DNA of 64,000 nucleotides from NCBI GenBank assembly GCA_036504855.1, contig DASXUL010000122.1, positions 27,202 through 91,201 of the forward strand, written 5' to 3'. The notes under the pieces were generated by a model. That model did no database searches, was not told the origin of the DNA, and was given only the letters and a program-made list of their open reading frames with translations. The stretch is from DASXUL01 sp036504855. GTDB taxonomy: Bacteria > Armatimonadota > DTGP01 > JAKQQT01. Of this stretch, positions 33,282 to 42,488 are shown piece by piece; the stretch's first letter is position 1, and every line of letters begins with the position of its first letter. Made by a program: the position numbers and the translations under genes.

Positions 33282-33392
33282 CCTTCGTTGGCTGCCGTGC
33301 GATGAGGATCGCCAGTAATATGGGACGGTGACGGGCGCCGCGTTATATGGAACATACACCTGTACCGGAGACCACCTGAAGCGAGACAATCG

Positions 33393-36300
33393 ATGACGGA
33401 ACAAACAGCCGCAGATGGAGTGGGCGCGGGAAGCGCTTGTCCGGCTCGAGCGTGCCCTATGCCATACGACGACTGTTACCGCAGCCTCTTCGAGAACTCG
33501 GCGATTGGCCTGTACCGGATAGATGGCGATGGGCGGCTCCTGGCCGCTAATGCCGCGTTGGCGCACATCCTTGGGCACGCCTCCGTTCCCAGCCTCCTCT
33601 CGGCGACCGAGCAGACCGGAATTGCCGGAAGATACGCCGATCCAAGCGCGCTTGCCGAATTCCAGGAAATCGTCGTGCGCGACGGATCGGTGCATGGGTT
33701 CCAAACGGTCTGGTTGCGCTCTGATGGCGCCGCCGTGAGTGTGCGCGAGAGCGCCCGAGCCGTTTTCGGCGCCGATGGGGCGATCCTCTATTGCGACGGT
33801 ACAGTGGAGGATGTTACCGACTGCGCGGCGGCGCAGGCCGCCGTCCAGAGCAGCGAGGGAGCCTTCCGCATGTTGGCGGAGAATGCTCTCGATGTCGTAT
33901 CCAGACACGGCCCCGATCTTCGTTTCCTCTATGTCTCGCGGGCCTCAGCCGCGATGGCGAGTTACCCGCCCAGCGCCCTCATTGGGGCTCACCCGGCGGA
34001 TTTCGTGCACCCGGACGACCTCCCCATCCTGCAGGCCGCCGAGGCAACCCTCTCGGCCGAAGGGACCGTGTCGGAGCTGGAATACCGCTTCCGGCGCGCG
34101 GATGGTTCATACATATGGGTTGAAACCTCCGCGAGCGCACTGCGCGACCCCGTAACGCAAGAGGTCGTCGAGTTCCACGTCATTACGCGCGACATCTCTC
34201 GGCGAAAGCAGGTGGAGGAGGAGAAACGGAACAGCGAAGAGCGATTCCGATCGCTAATCGAGGGGGCTTCCGACGTCGTGACGGTGCTGGACGCCCATGG
34301 GATGATCCAGTACGTGGGGCCCTCCGTGCGGTCGATTCTAGGGTACGATCCCGAGGCAGTGGTGGGCCAGATCGTTAAGGACTTCATACACCCTGATGAT
34401 CACGCCCTCTTCAGGAGCGCGCTGGCTGAGTTCATGGAGCGGCCAGACGTCCCGCTGGTTCGCGAGATCCGTGTGCGCCGGAGTGATGGCGCGTGGCGTT
34501 GGATGGAGGCGAGCGGAAGGAACCTCCTGGCGCATCCCAGTGTCAACGGCATCATCGTGAACGCGCGCGATATCACAGATCGTCGCGGAGCAACGGGGTT
34601 CCTGCGGGAGAGCGAGGACCGGTTTCGGGGAGCGTTCGATGACGCGCCGATCGGGGTAGCTCTCATGTCCCTGGACGGATACTGGCTGCGCGTAAACCGG
34701 GCGCTGTGCGGCATCCTCGGGTATTCCGAGGAAGACCTGATGGGCTGCACCTGGGCCGATATGTCGCACCCGGACGATTGCGGCGTTGAACAGATTCGCG
34801 TCGATCAGCTCATTGCCGGGGAAGTGAGTTCGCTGCATGTCGAGAAACGCTACGTTCATTGCACCGGGCGCACGATCTGGGTCTGGGTGAACATCACGCT
34901 GGTGCATACGCCGGAGGGACGTCCCGATTACCTGCTTGCCCACGTGCAGGACATCACGGAAGGGAAGTCCGCGCGGGATGCGCTACAGGCCAGCGAAGAG
35001 CGTCTCCAGGCCCTGTTGGAGAACAGCTCTGACGCAATCTCCATCGTCGACGCAAGCGGCGCCGTCGTATATGAATCGCCGTCAGTCCAGCGACAACTGG
35101 GCCTCAACCCGGTGATGCGCGTGCGGCAGAAGTGCTTCGAGTTCGTGCACCCGGATGACCTGGAATCCGTATCAGAGCGATTCTCGAAGCTTGTGAGCAG
35201 CCCGGGCGGCGTTGATCGGATGATCGTCCGTTTGCGGCATTCGGACGGCGCCTATCGCACCCTGGAGGTAACCGGGCACAATGAACTGCGCAATCCGGCC
35301 GTACAGGGAATCATTCTCAATTCCCGCGACGTAACGGATGAGCGGGCGGCCGTTGAGTCGCTTAAGGAGAGCGAGGCCCACTTCCGCGGCATGTTCGAGA
35401 GCGCTCCCATTGGCCTTGCGCTGGTAGCCACCTCAGGGCATTACATCCGCGTGAACCGATCGCTTTGCCGAATGCTGGGCTACACCGAGGAAGAGCTTGT
35501 CGGGATCCACTACGATGACATCACCTATCCGGAAGACCGGCCGGGCGATGCGGAAAACACGGCCGCCTTGGTGGAAGGCGGACGCCGCGTGGCGGAAAGG
35601 GTGAAGCGGTACGTCCGTAAGGACGGCTCGCTGATGTGGGCAACTCTGAGCCTGACGGCGATCCGCGACGAAGCGGGGCGCCCCGCGCATTTTCTCTCTC
35701 AGATACAGGACATCTCAGAGGCTCGGCGCGCCGAGGAGGCCCTTCGCAACAGCGAGGCGCGGTTCCGCGAGGTATGGGAAAGCTCGTCAGAGGGGTTGCG
35801 ATTGCTCGATGCGGACGGCATCGTGGTCATGGTGAATGACGCCTACTGTCGCATGGTGGGGTTCGCTGCGGACCAGATGGTGGGCAGAGCCTACGCGGAT
35901 GTGTACGAATGCAACGTAGTGGACGCCATGGCGGAGTTGCGCGGCCGCGTAGCGCAACGGGACATCGTGCACTACGGCGCGGCGGATATGGCGTTCACGT
36001 CGGGCCGCGTGGTCAGCCTGGAGGTGAACCACACGCTCATCGAGGCCGAAGGACGAGCGCCCATGGTCCTATCCACGTTCCGGGATATCACGGAGCGGAA
36101 ACGCTCCGAGGCGGCGCTGGCGCGTTACCGCCTGTTGGCCGAACACTCCAACGACATCATGCTGTTCATCGACGCCAACGGGACCATCATCGAGGCCAAC
36201 GCGGCGGCGGAGCGTTCGTATGGGTATCCGCATGACGAGATTGTCGGCATGTCGATTCGGGATCTGCGCGCCACGGGGGATGAGAGCCCGCTGCTCCGCC

Positions 36301-37781
36301 AGGTCGCTGCAGGCGACTTCTCGCCGCAGGTCTTCCAGAGTCTACACCGGCGGAAAGACGGCTCCACCTTCCCGGCGGAGGTTAGCATTCAGAGCGCCAG
36401 TACGGGGGAGAACCGGGTTGTTCTCGCGGTAGCCCGAGACACCACGGAACGTGCGGCCTTCGAGGAGCAGCTTACGCATCAGGCGTTCCACGACCCGCTA
36501 ACCGGCCTGCCGAACCGCGCGCTGTTCATGGACCGTCTGGAGCACGCTCTCACGTCGAGCAGTCGGCGGCAGGACGGAGTCGGCGTGCTGTTCCTGGACG
36601 TAGACCGCTTCAAGATCGTTAACGACAGTCTGGGACACCCTGCGGGTGACCAACTGCTGGTGGCGATCGCCGGCCGCCTGAAGGCCTGCATCCGCGCGAT
36701 GGATACGGCCGCTCGCTTCGGCGGCGATGAGTTTACCATTCTCTTGGAGGGGATCTCAACCGAGGGTGAGGCCTCAATGTCGGCCGATCGCATCATCCGG
36801 CGCTTGGAGGCGCCGTTCGAGATCGCCGGTCAGGAGGTGTTTATGACGGCCAGCGTTGGGGTGGCCGTTAGCCTCGACGGTTCAGCGCGAGCCGATGACA
36901 TGGTGCGGGATGCGGACATCGCTATGTACGAAGCCAAGTCCGGAGGACGGGCGAAGCACGCGGTTTCCCACCGGGCCGGCAACGGAGAGGCCCGCGAGCG
37001 CCTCCAACTGGAGACCGATCTGCGCCGGGCAATTGAGCGAAATGAGTTCCAGGTGTACTATCAGCCGATTGTGCTCCTCGATACCCAGAGAACGATTGGC
37101 GTTGAGGCCCTGGTGCGCTGGCAGCACCCGCGCTTTGGCCTGATGCCCCCGGACGAGTTCGTTCCGGTGCAGGAGCAGATTGGCCTCATAGAGCCGTTTA
37201 CCATGTGGGTGCTGAACGAGGCGCAGTCCCAATGTCTCAAGTGGCAGCGGGCGGGCAAGTTCCTGAATGTCAGCGTGAACCTCTCCGTGCAGAACCTCCA
37301 CGAACCCCGGTTCGCCGAGCGGGTTGCCGCCGGGTTGCAGGAAACGGGTCTATCCCCCGGTAGCCTGAAACTGGAGATCACCGAGAGCGCCGTCATGATC
37401 AACCCGCCGCGGGCGATGCAGATCCTCGGCGATCTCAGTGGAATGGGCGTGAGGCTGAGCCTGGATGACTTCGGCACCGGCTATTCCTCACTCACTTATC
37501 TGAAACAGCTTCCCGTGCACGAGATCAAGATCGACAAGTCCTTCGTGTTGGGCATGGATGAGAACGACGATGACGATTCCGCCATTGTGCGAGCAACCAT
37601 CGAGTTGGCTCACAACCTCCGAAAGAAGGTAGTGGCGGAAGGCGTGGAGAGCCAGTCCGTATGGGCGCTGTTGAAGCTTCTGGGCTGTGACGCCGCCCAA
37701 GGCTATTACATGGGACGCCCCATGCCCGTAGACGAGCTGGATGAGTGGCTGATCACATCGGAGTTCGGTCTCCACATGTGA
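33393..37781 (+). CDS. Eight-PAS diguanylate cyclase/phosphodiesterase (GGDEF-EAL)
   Basis: A 1462-residue soluble sensor with no predicted membrane segment. Eight PAS units begin near residues 29, 157, 284, 410, 536, 663, 790 and 910, spaced about 120-127 residues, each followed by a PAC-like 'RDIT' close. PAS3/PAS5 and PAS4/PAS6 resemble each other, which indicates a two-domain duplication. The GGDEF domain (about 1025-1185) keeps HDPLTGLPNR and FGGDEF. The EAL domain (about 1205-1455) keeps GVEALVRW, EITESAVM, DDFGTGYSSL and KIDKSFV, so both active sites look intact. It should make or degrade cyclic-di-GMP in response to several signals. ATG 33393 has only a weak GCGAG ribosome site. Polysaccharide genes 18 kb away are a plausible but unproven output. 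Confidence 0.93.
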   Translation: MTEQTAADGVGAGSACPARACPMPYDDCYRSLFENSAIGLYRIDGDGRLLAANAALAHILGHASVPSLLSATEQTGIAGRYADPSALAEFQEIVVRDGSVHGFQTVWLRSDGAAVSVRESARAVFGADGAILYCDGTVEDVTDCAAAQAAVQSSEGAFRMLAENALDVVSRHGPDLRFLYVSRASAAMASYPPSALIGAHPADFVHPDDLPILQAAEATLSAEGTVSELEYRFRRADGSYIWVETSASALRDPVTQEVVEFHVITRDISRRKQVEEEKRNSEERFRSLIEGASDVVTVLDAHGMIQYVGPSVRSILGYDPEAVVGQIVKDFIHPDDHALFRSALAEFMERPDVPLVREIRVRRSDGAWRWMEASGRNLLAHPSVNGIIVNARDITDRRGATGFLRESEDRFRGAFDDAPIGVALMSLDGYWLRVNRALCGILGYSEEDLMGCTWADMSHPDDCGVEQIRVDQLIAGEVSSLHVEKRYVHCTGRTIWVWVNITLVHTPEGRPDYLLAHVQDITEGKSARDALQASEERLQALLENSSDAISIVDASGAVVYESPSVQRQLGLNPVMRVRQKCFEFVHPDDLESVSERFSKLVSSPGGVDRMIVRLRHSDGAYRTLEVTGHNELRNPAVQGIILNSRDVTDERAAVESLKESEAHFRGMFESAPIGLALVATSGHYIRVNRSLCRMLGYTEEELVGIHYDDITYPEDRPGDAENTAALVEGGRRVAERVKRYVRKDGSLMWATLSLTAIRDEAGRPAHFLSQIQDISEARRAEEALRNSEARFREVWESSSEGLRLLDADGIVVMVNDAYCRMVGFAADQMVGRAYADVYECNVVDAMAELRGRVAQRDIVHYGAADMAFTSGRVVSLEVNHTLIEAEGRAPMVLSTFRDITERKRSEAALARYRLLAEHSNDIMLFIDANGTIIEANAAAERSYGYPHDEIVGMSIRDLRATGDESPLLRQVAAGDFSPQVFQSLHRRKDGSTFPAEVSIQSASTGENRVVLAVARDTTERAAFEEQLTHQAFHDPLTGLPNRALFMDRLEHALTSSSRRQDGVGVLFLDVDRFKIVNDSLGHPAGDQLLVAIAGRLKACIRAMDTAARFGGDEFTILLEGISTEGEASMSADRIIRRLEAPFEIAGQEVFMTASVGVAVSLDGSARADDMVRDADIAMYEAKSGGRAKHAVSHRAGNGEARERLQLETDLRRAIERNEFQVYYQPIVLLDTQRTIGVEALVRWQHPRFGLMPPDEFVPVQEQIGLIEPFTMWVLNEAQSQCLKWQRAGKFLNVSVNLSVQNLHEPRFAERVAAGLQETGLSPGSLKLEITESAVMINPPRAMQILGDLSGMGVRLSLDDFGTGYSSLTYLKQLPVHEIKIDKSFVLGMDENDDDDSAIVRATIELAHNLRKKVVAEGVESQSVWALLKLLGCDAAQGYYMGRPMPVDELDEWLITSEFGLHM

Positions 37782-37797
37782 CGTCGAGCCCACAGCC

Positions 37798-37857
37798 TAT
37801 ACGGCCCAATGCCCCTGCCTCGCGGGACACCGCGAGGCAGGGGCATTGGGCCGTATA
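37798..37857. terminator. Perfect 28-bp palindrome between convergent genes
   Basis: Left arm 37798-37825 pairs perfectly with right arm 37830-37857 around the loop GACA. The arms begin TATACGGCCC and end GGGCCGTATA. It sits between the convergent GGDEF-EAL and prs genes and so probably acts as a bidirectional terminator, though no T-run follows on either strand. Confidence 0.7.
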
Positions 37858-37878
37858 ATAAGCACGATTAGTGATGGG

Positions 37879-38928
37879 TCAGAACTGCGCGAAGATCTCC
37901 GACACGCTGCGATCCTCGTGAATGCGCTGGATGGCGCGGGCGAGAAGCGGAGCAACGCTGAGGCACACGATCTTATCACAGCCGGCCGAGGAAGGGACCG
38001 GGATGGTGTTGGTGATCACCAGCTCCTCAATGGGAGCCGCCTGGATGCGCTCTATGGCGGGGCCGCTGAGGACGCCGTGGGTGCAGCAGGCGAAGATTCG
38101 GATGGCGCCGCGTTCCACCATGGCCGCCGCGCCGGCGGCGATGCTGCCGGCTGTATCGATCATGTCGTCGATCATGACCACGGTTTTGCCCGAGACGTCG
38201 CCAATGACCTCCACGACCTCACACATGTTGGGTTCGGGGCGGCGCTTGGCGATGATGGCCAGCGGACTCTTCAGGCGTTCCGCCAGTCGCCTCGCGCGGG
38301 CCGTACCGCCGACGTCTGGAGAGACCACCACAACGTCTGGTCCGCACAGTCCCTGCCCCAGCAGGTATTCCGCGATGATCGGCGCGGCCGGTAGATGGTC
38401 GACCGGCACATCGAAGAAGGCTGAGATCTGTTCCGCGTGGAGATCCACCGTCAAGACGCGGTCGATGCCCGCGGTTGTGATGAGGTTGGCCACCAGTTTC
38501 GCGGTGACAGGCTCTCGCGGACCAAGTTTCTTGTCTTGACGGGCGTAGCCGTAGTAGGGGAGCACCAGTGTGATGCGCCGGGCTGAGGATCGACGAAGGG
38601 CGTCCACCAGAATGAGCGCCTCCATCAGATGGTCGTTCACCGGTGCACAGGTCGGTTGGATAACAAACGCGTCGGCTCCGCGGTTGCTCTCTTCGATTTT
38701 CACGAAGATCTCGCCGTCGGAGAATCGCCGGCAGACTGTGCTGGTGATCGGGGTGCCCAGGATGTGGGCGATCTCTTCCGCCAGCGGGCGGTTTGCCGTT
38801 CCAGAATAGAGTTTGAGGGCTGGGAGGGGATACAACGGTGACTCCGTGGCCTTGCGGGCGAGACGGGCCGGCTTCGGGAATTGCGCAGATTCCGCAAAGC
38901 CCGCCCGGGCGAGAAGTGTCTCAGCCAT
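37879..38928 (-). CDS. prs: Ribose-phosphate pyrophosphokinase (PRPP synthase)
   Basis: A 349-residue enzyme making PRPP from ribose 5-phosphate and ATP for nucleotide, His and Trp synthesis. Key segments are LYSGTANRPLAEEIA, RFSDGEIFVKIEE, YYGYARQDKK, LTVDLHAEQISAFF, SPDVGGTARAR, and the PRPP-binding loop VVMIDDMIDTAGSI. It carries about 36 extra N-terminal residues (MAETLLARAGFAESAQFPKP onward) compared with the usual start at the K-[IL]-[FY]-SG segment. ATG 38928 is supported by AAAGGA 8 nt upstream; an in-frame TTG at 38835 would give the standard length. It lies 131 nt downstream of glmU on the same strand. Confidence 0.94.
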   Translation of the reverse strand: MAETLLARAGFAESAQFPKPARLARKATESPLYPLPALKLYSGTANRPLAEEIAHILGTPITSTVCRRFSDGEIFVKIEESNRGADAFVIQPTCAPVNDHLMEALILVDALRRSSARRITLVLPYYGYARQDKKLGPREPVTAKLVANLITTAGIDRVLTVDLHAEQISAFFDVPVDHLPAAPIIAEYLLGQGLCGPDVVVVSPDVGGTARARRLAERLKSPLAIIAKRRPEPNMCEVVEVIGDVSGKTVVMIDDMIDTAGSIAAGAAAMVERGAIRIFACCTHGVLSGPAIERIQAAPIEELVITNTIPVPSSAGCDKIVCLSVAPLLARAIQRIHEDRSVSEIFAQF

Positions 38929-39059
38929 CCGTCCATTCCTTTCGTGCCGGTACCATGGTCATTGGGAATGCATTTCCCGTACCCATTATGGGCCCAGCGT
39001 GCGCCGATAGCAGGGTGGTAAAAAGTCGCCAGCGTGGCAGCCAGCCCTCCGAGACGAGG

Positions 39060-40466
39060 TCAGGAGCACTCGGGGCGGTCACGCCGCTCCGCTGCCCACC
39101 CCTCCTTCACTACCTGACGCGCGCGGCCCAGGGCGAGCGCATCGGCGGGAACATCCTCGGTTATGACGCTTCCGGCCGCGGTGTATGCGCCGTCGCCGAT
39201 GGTGACCGGCGCCACAAGGGTGTTGTTGCTGCCCACGAAGACGTTGCTTCCGATGGTGGTTGGGTTCTTCTTCCGTCCGTCGAAGTTGCAGGTAATGGTT
39301 CCGCCTCCGATGTTGGAGTTGTCGCCGATCGTAACGTCCCCGGCGTAGGTGAGGTGGGAGATATGTACGTCTCTACCCACGGTGGCCTTTTTCAACTCAA
39401 CGAAGGAGCCGATTTTGGCCTCCTCGGCCAGCGATGTTCCGGGGCGCAGGTGGGCGAACGGGCCAACGCGCGAGTGGTCCGCCATTTCCACCAGGTTGGC
39501 CTTGCTGTGTTCGCAGCGTACGTCGTCGCCCAAAGCGCAATCCACGAGGTGGGTGTGCGGTCCGATCACGCAATCCGAGCCGATGGTGGTGGCGCCTTCA
39601 ATGACGCAGCCCGGATAGATGACGGTGTCTGGCCCGATGGCGACCTCCACGTCGATATAGGTGTTGGCCGGGTCGATGATGGTTACTCCGCTCAGCATCA
39701 AGCGCTTGTTGGTGCGACGGCGCACCGCATCGGCGGCGATGGCCAGCTCGCTGCGGGTATTAACGCCCATCACGACGGCGGGATCCGGGGAGACCACCGC
39801 CTCCACCCGCTCGCCGTCGGCGGCGAGGAGCGCGATGACATCGGTGAGATAGTACTCGCCCTGAGCGTTCTCCGGGCGGATGCGCGCCAGCGCGCGGAAC
39901 AACGGCTCCGAGCGGAAGCAGTAGATGCTGGTGTTGATCTCGCCGATAGCCTTCTCTTCGGCGGTCGCGTCCTTGGCCTCAACGATGCGGGCCACCGCGC
40001 CGGCTGGGGTTCGCACCACCCGGCCGTAGGCGCCCGGATTCTCCATCACCGCTGTCAGCACGGTTGCCGTTGCGCCGGAGATCCGATGGTGCTCAAGGAG
40101 CGACCTCAGCACGTCCGACGTTACAAGCGGCGTGTCGCCGGCCAGTGTCAGCACGTCTCCGTCGAACCCCTGGAGCAGGGGCTCGGCCTGCATGACGGCG
40201 TGACCGGTGCCGTTCTGGGGCGACTGGAGCGCGAAGCCCATGTCCTCGCCCCATCGGCTCGTGAGGTATTCGCGGACGCGATCCGCTTCGTGCCCCACGA
40301 TGGCGATGGTCCGCTGGACCCCGCAGCCTTCCTGGGCGGCTTGCACGATGTAATCCACCACCGCGCGGCCCGCTACGCGGTGGAGCACTTTTGGGGTGCG
40401 TGACTTCATCCGCGTGCTCTTGCCGGCGGCCATAATCAGGGCCACCACGGGTTTCGTTTCGCTCAT
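39060..40466 (-). CDS. glmU: Bifunctional UDP-GlcNAc pyrophosphorylase / GlcN-1-P acetyltransferase
   Basis: A 468-residue two-domain enzyme completing UDP-GlcNAc synthesis. The N-terminal Rossmann uridyltransferase has LIMAAGKSTRMKSRTPKVLH, QSPQNGTGHAV, LAGDTPL, EINTSIY and MGVNTRSELA. The C-terminal left-handed beta-helix acetyltransferase has hexapeptide repeats and SHLTYAGDVTIGDNSNIG, GGTITCNFDG and KNPTTIGSNVFVGSN. The catalytic His of SHLTYAGD is present. The ATG start at 40466 has AAGGTGA seven bases upstream. It follows the beta-propeller gene by 63 nt and precedes prs; with glmS two genes upstream, this array supplies precursor for peptidoglycan and polysaccharide. Confidence 0.96.
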   Translation of the reverse strand: MSETKPVVALIMAAGKSTRMKSRTPKVLHRVAGRAVVDYIVQAAQEGCGVQRTIAIVGHEADRVREYLTSRWGEDMGFALQSPQNGTGHAVMQAEPLLQGFDGDVLTLAGDTPLVTSDVLRSLLEHHRISGATATVLTAVMENPGAYGRVVRTPAGAVARIVEAKDATAEEKAIGEINTSIYCFRSEPLFRALARIRPENAQGEYYLTDVIALLAADGERVEAVVSPDPAVVMGVNTRSELAIAADAVRRRTNKRLMLSGVTIIDPANTYIDVEVAIGPDTVIYPGCVIEGATTIGSDCVIGPHTHLVDCALGDDVRCEHSKANLVEMADHSRVGPFAHLRPGTSLAEEAKIGSFVELKKATVGRDVHISHLTYAGDVTIGDNSNIGGGTITCNFDGRKKNPTTIGSNVFVGSNNTLVAPVTIGDGAYTAAGSVITEDVPADALALGRARQVVKEGWAAERRDRPECS

Positions 40467-40529
40467 GTTCTCACCTTTGGTCGATTCGCGCGGATGCGCG
40501 GGAGTTACACTCGCCCTCGGCGGGGCGCG

Positions 40530-42488
40530 TTAGGGGATGGTGTCCAGGCCGGCCAGTGATCGAGCAAGCCGGACAGCGTCCACCAGTGACACGGCGCCGT
40601 CACATTCCTTCCGGCCGTCCGCGGCGCTTACATCCAGGCGAAGCGCGTCCAACGCGGATGCCGCCACTCCGCCGGCAGCCAGACGCGCCGCGCGGGCAAC
40701 ATCTAAGGTTGTGATCGGCGGGCCGCCGATGGTGAAATCCGGATTTCCGCCAGGCGCGGACCAGTCGCCCGGGGCGCCAAGGCCGTCGGCTCGGACGCCC
40801 CGGACTCGCCAGCGATACCCGCCGGAGGAGAGCCCTGTGAGCGAGAGCGAGACGGGCGCCGGCTCGCCGGAGTAGGCTACAGCAGGGCTCAGCGTGGTTC
40901 CGGCGCCGTTGAAGGCCGTCGCGGCGGGTTTTACCTCCCACTCCGCAACGAGGTTCTGCGCTGGGCCGTCCAGCAGCGCGGACAGGATGATGCCGCGAGA
41001 AGACAGGGCCGCGCCAGAGGGAACGGTTACCTTGCAGGCGGTCTGCGCCAACCCGGTTGGAGCGGCGGCGGACTGAACAAGCGTTTCGGCGAACGCCTGG
41101 TTGTAACCGTCGCGGCTGTCCGTCCACGCGGCGCAGATCTGTCCGCCCCAGGCGGAGACGCCGAGGTAATCGCCGTAATCGTTCCCGGACGGGTCGGCCG
41201 ATCCCGTGGACTGATCGGATGGGATGGCGGTCACCTTCACGTTGGGCTCAAAGGTAACGCCGCCGTTTCGGCTCCGCGCGTAGTATACGTTCGCCTTCTT
41301 GTTGCCGGAGTCGTCACGGCAGTCGTAGAAGACGACGTTCAGCGATCCGTCCACGGGATCCACGCTCATCCATGGCCAGAACTGGCTGGTTGCGCCGAGA
41401 TCATCGTTGACGCGAACGGGCGCGCTCCAGGTGACGCCGCTATCTACGGACCGGCGCACGAAAATGTCAACGTCGTCGTGCGCCTTGCCGGGTGAGCAAT
41501 CGCAATAGCACACGTACACCCAGCCGCGCCGTGGACCGGAGGTGATGTCCACGCCCACGCTGGGGCAGGCCGCAATGCCGCGATGGGGTTGCGCCGGGAT
41601 GGCGTAGATCGACCGCGAATCCGCGGGGTTGGGCTGGAGATTCACCCGCAGGTCGGTAACGGAGATGTCGCCGCCGAAAGTGACGCCGCCGTCCAGCGAA
41701 CGGTCGATGAGGATGGACCCCGCGTTTGCCGCGGCGTAGTCATTCCATACGACGTAGACCTCACCGTTCGGACCGCACGCGGGAGCCGCGTAGATGGCGG
41801 AGCCCGACGAAGTCGCGTCATCCACGCGCGCCGGCTGGAGCCACGTCTGACCGCCGTCAGACCGTCCCAGGTAAACGGTCTGCGAACCGTCCGCCGCGTT
41901 CCGGTCCCACGCTACGTACACTCGCCCGGCGAAGGGACTGGTTGGGGATGCATCAACCGTCATCATGCTCTTGTCATCGTCGGCGACAGCGCTGGAGACG
42001 GCGAACGGGCCCAACCAGGCGGTCTGTCCCGCGGGCATAACGGCCACCACCGGCCGGTATAACCCAACCGCGTTCTGAGCCATCAAGAACGAGCAGTAGG
42101 CGTTTCCGTGCCGATCGAAAGCGATGCTGGGATCGGTGGTCTCGGCGTAGAGCGCTCCACCGAGGCGCTGGGGCGGGTCCAATCGTGAGAACGAAGCGCC
42201 CCGATCGCGGCTGACGAAGCCGGCCATGGGCGCGCTGAACTGGATGTGGTTGGAGCCGGCCACAATCACGGCAGGATCGGCGGGGTTGACGGCGACGAAC
42301 GTTTCGGAAAACACGGAGCGCGGATCTTGTGAAGCGTTGACCTCCGGTCCCTTCACCGCTGAGCGCCGGACTGCGGCGCCCGCCTGGTAGGGGCGGAAGG
42401 CCGGCCGGCGTACGACGTGGGCTTCGGCCGTGGCCGCTTCCGTGCAGGCGAGGCCGAGGACGATGGCGAGCCGGGCTGTGTGGTTCAT
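40530..42488 (-). CDS. Exported Asp-box (sialidase/BNR-like) beta-propeller with dockerin-like tail
   Basis: A 652-residue exported protein with a weak signal peptide (MNHTARLAIVLGLACTEAATA). At least five Asp-box repeats of the S-x-D-x-G-x-T-W type are visible: SRDRGASF, SDGGQTW, SLDGGVTF, SVDSGVTW, SRNGGVTF. They indicate a sialidase-like propeller at about residues 55-470. An Fn3-like strand region follows (LSLTGLSSGGYRWRVRGVRAD). The last ~60 residues resemble a dockerin (LDVARAARLAAGG...VSLVDAVRLARSLAGL), as in the beta-helix protein at 22899. The start overlaps the glmS stop as ATGA, so it is translated with glmS, with glmU next. Sialidase activity is not established; the Arg triad cannot be assigned by eye. 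Confidence 0.75.
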   Translation of the reverse strand: MNHTARLAIVLGLACTEAATAEAHVVRRPAFRPYQAGAAVRRSAVKGPEVNASQDPRSVFSETFVAVNPADPAVIVAGSNHIQFSAPMAGFVSRDRGASFSRLDPPQRLGGALYAETTDPSIAFDRHGNAYCSFLMAQNAVGLYRPVVAVMPAGQTAWLGPFAVSSAVADDDKSMMTVDASPTSPFAGRVYVAWDRNAADGSQTVYLGRSDGGQTWLQPARVDDATSSGSAIYAAPACGPNGEVYVVWNDYAAANAGSILIDRSLDGGVTFGGDISVTDLRVNLQPNPADSRSIYAIPAQPHRGIAACPSVGVDITSGPRRGWVYVCYCDCSPGKAHDDVDIFVRRSVDSGVTWSAPVRVNDDLGATSQFWPWMSVDPVDGSLNVVFYDCRDDSGNKKANVYYARSRNGGVTFEPNVKVTAIPSDQSTGSADPSGNDYGDYLGVSAWGGQICAAWTDSRDGYNQAFAETLVQSAAAPTGLAQTACKVTVPSGAALSSRGIILSALLDGPAQNLVAEWEVKPAATAFNGAGTTLSPAVAYSGEPAPVSLSLTGLSSGGYRWRVRGVRADGLGAPGDWSAPGGNPDFTIGGPPITTLDVARAARLAAGGVAASALDALRLDVSAADGRKECDGAVSLVDAVRLARSLAGLDTIP

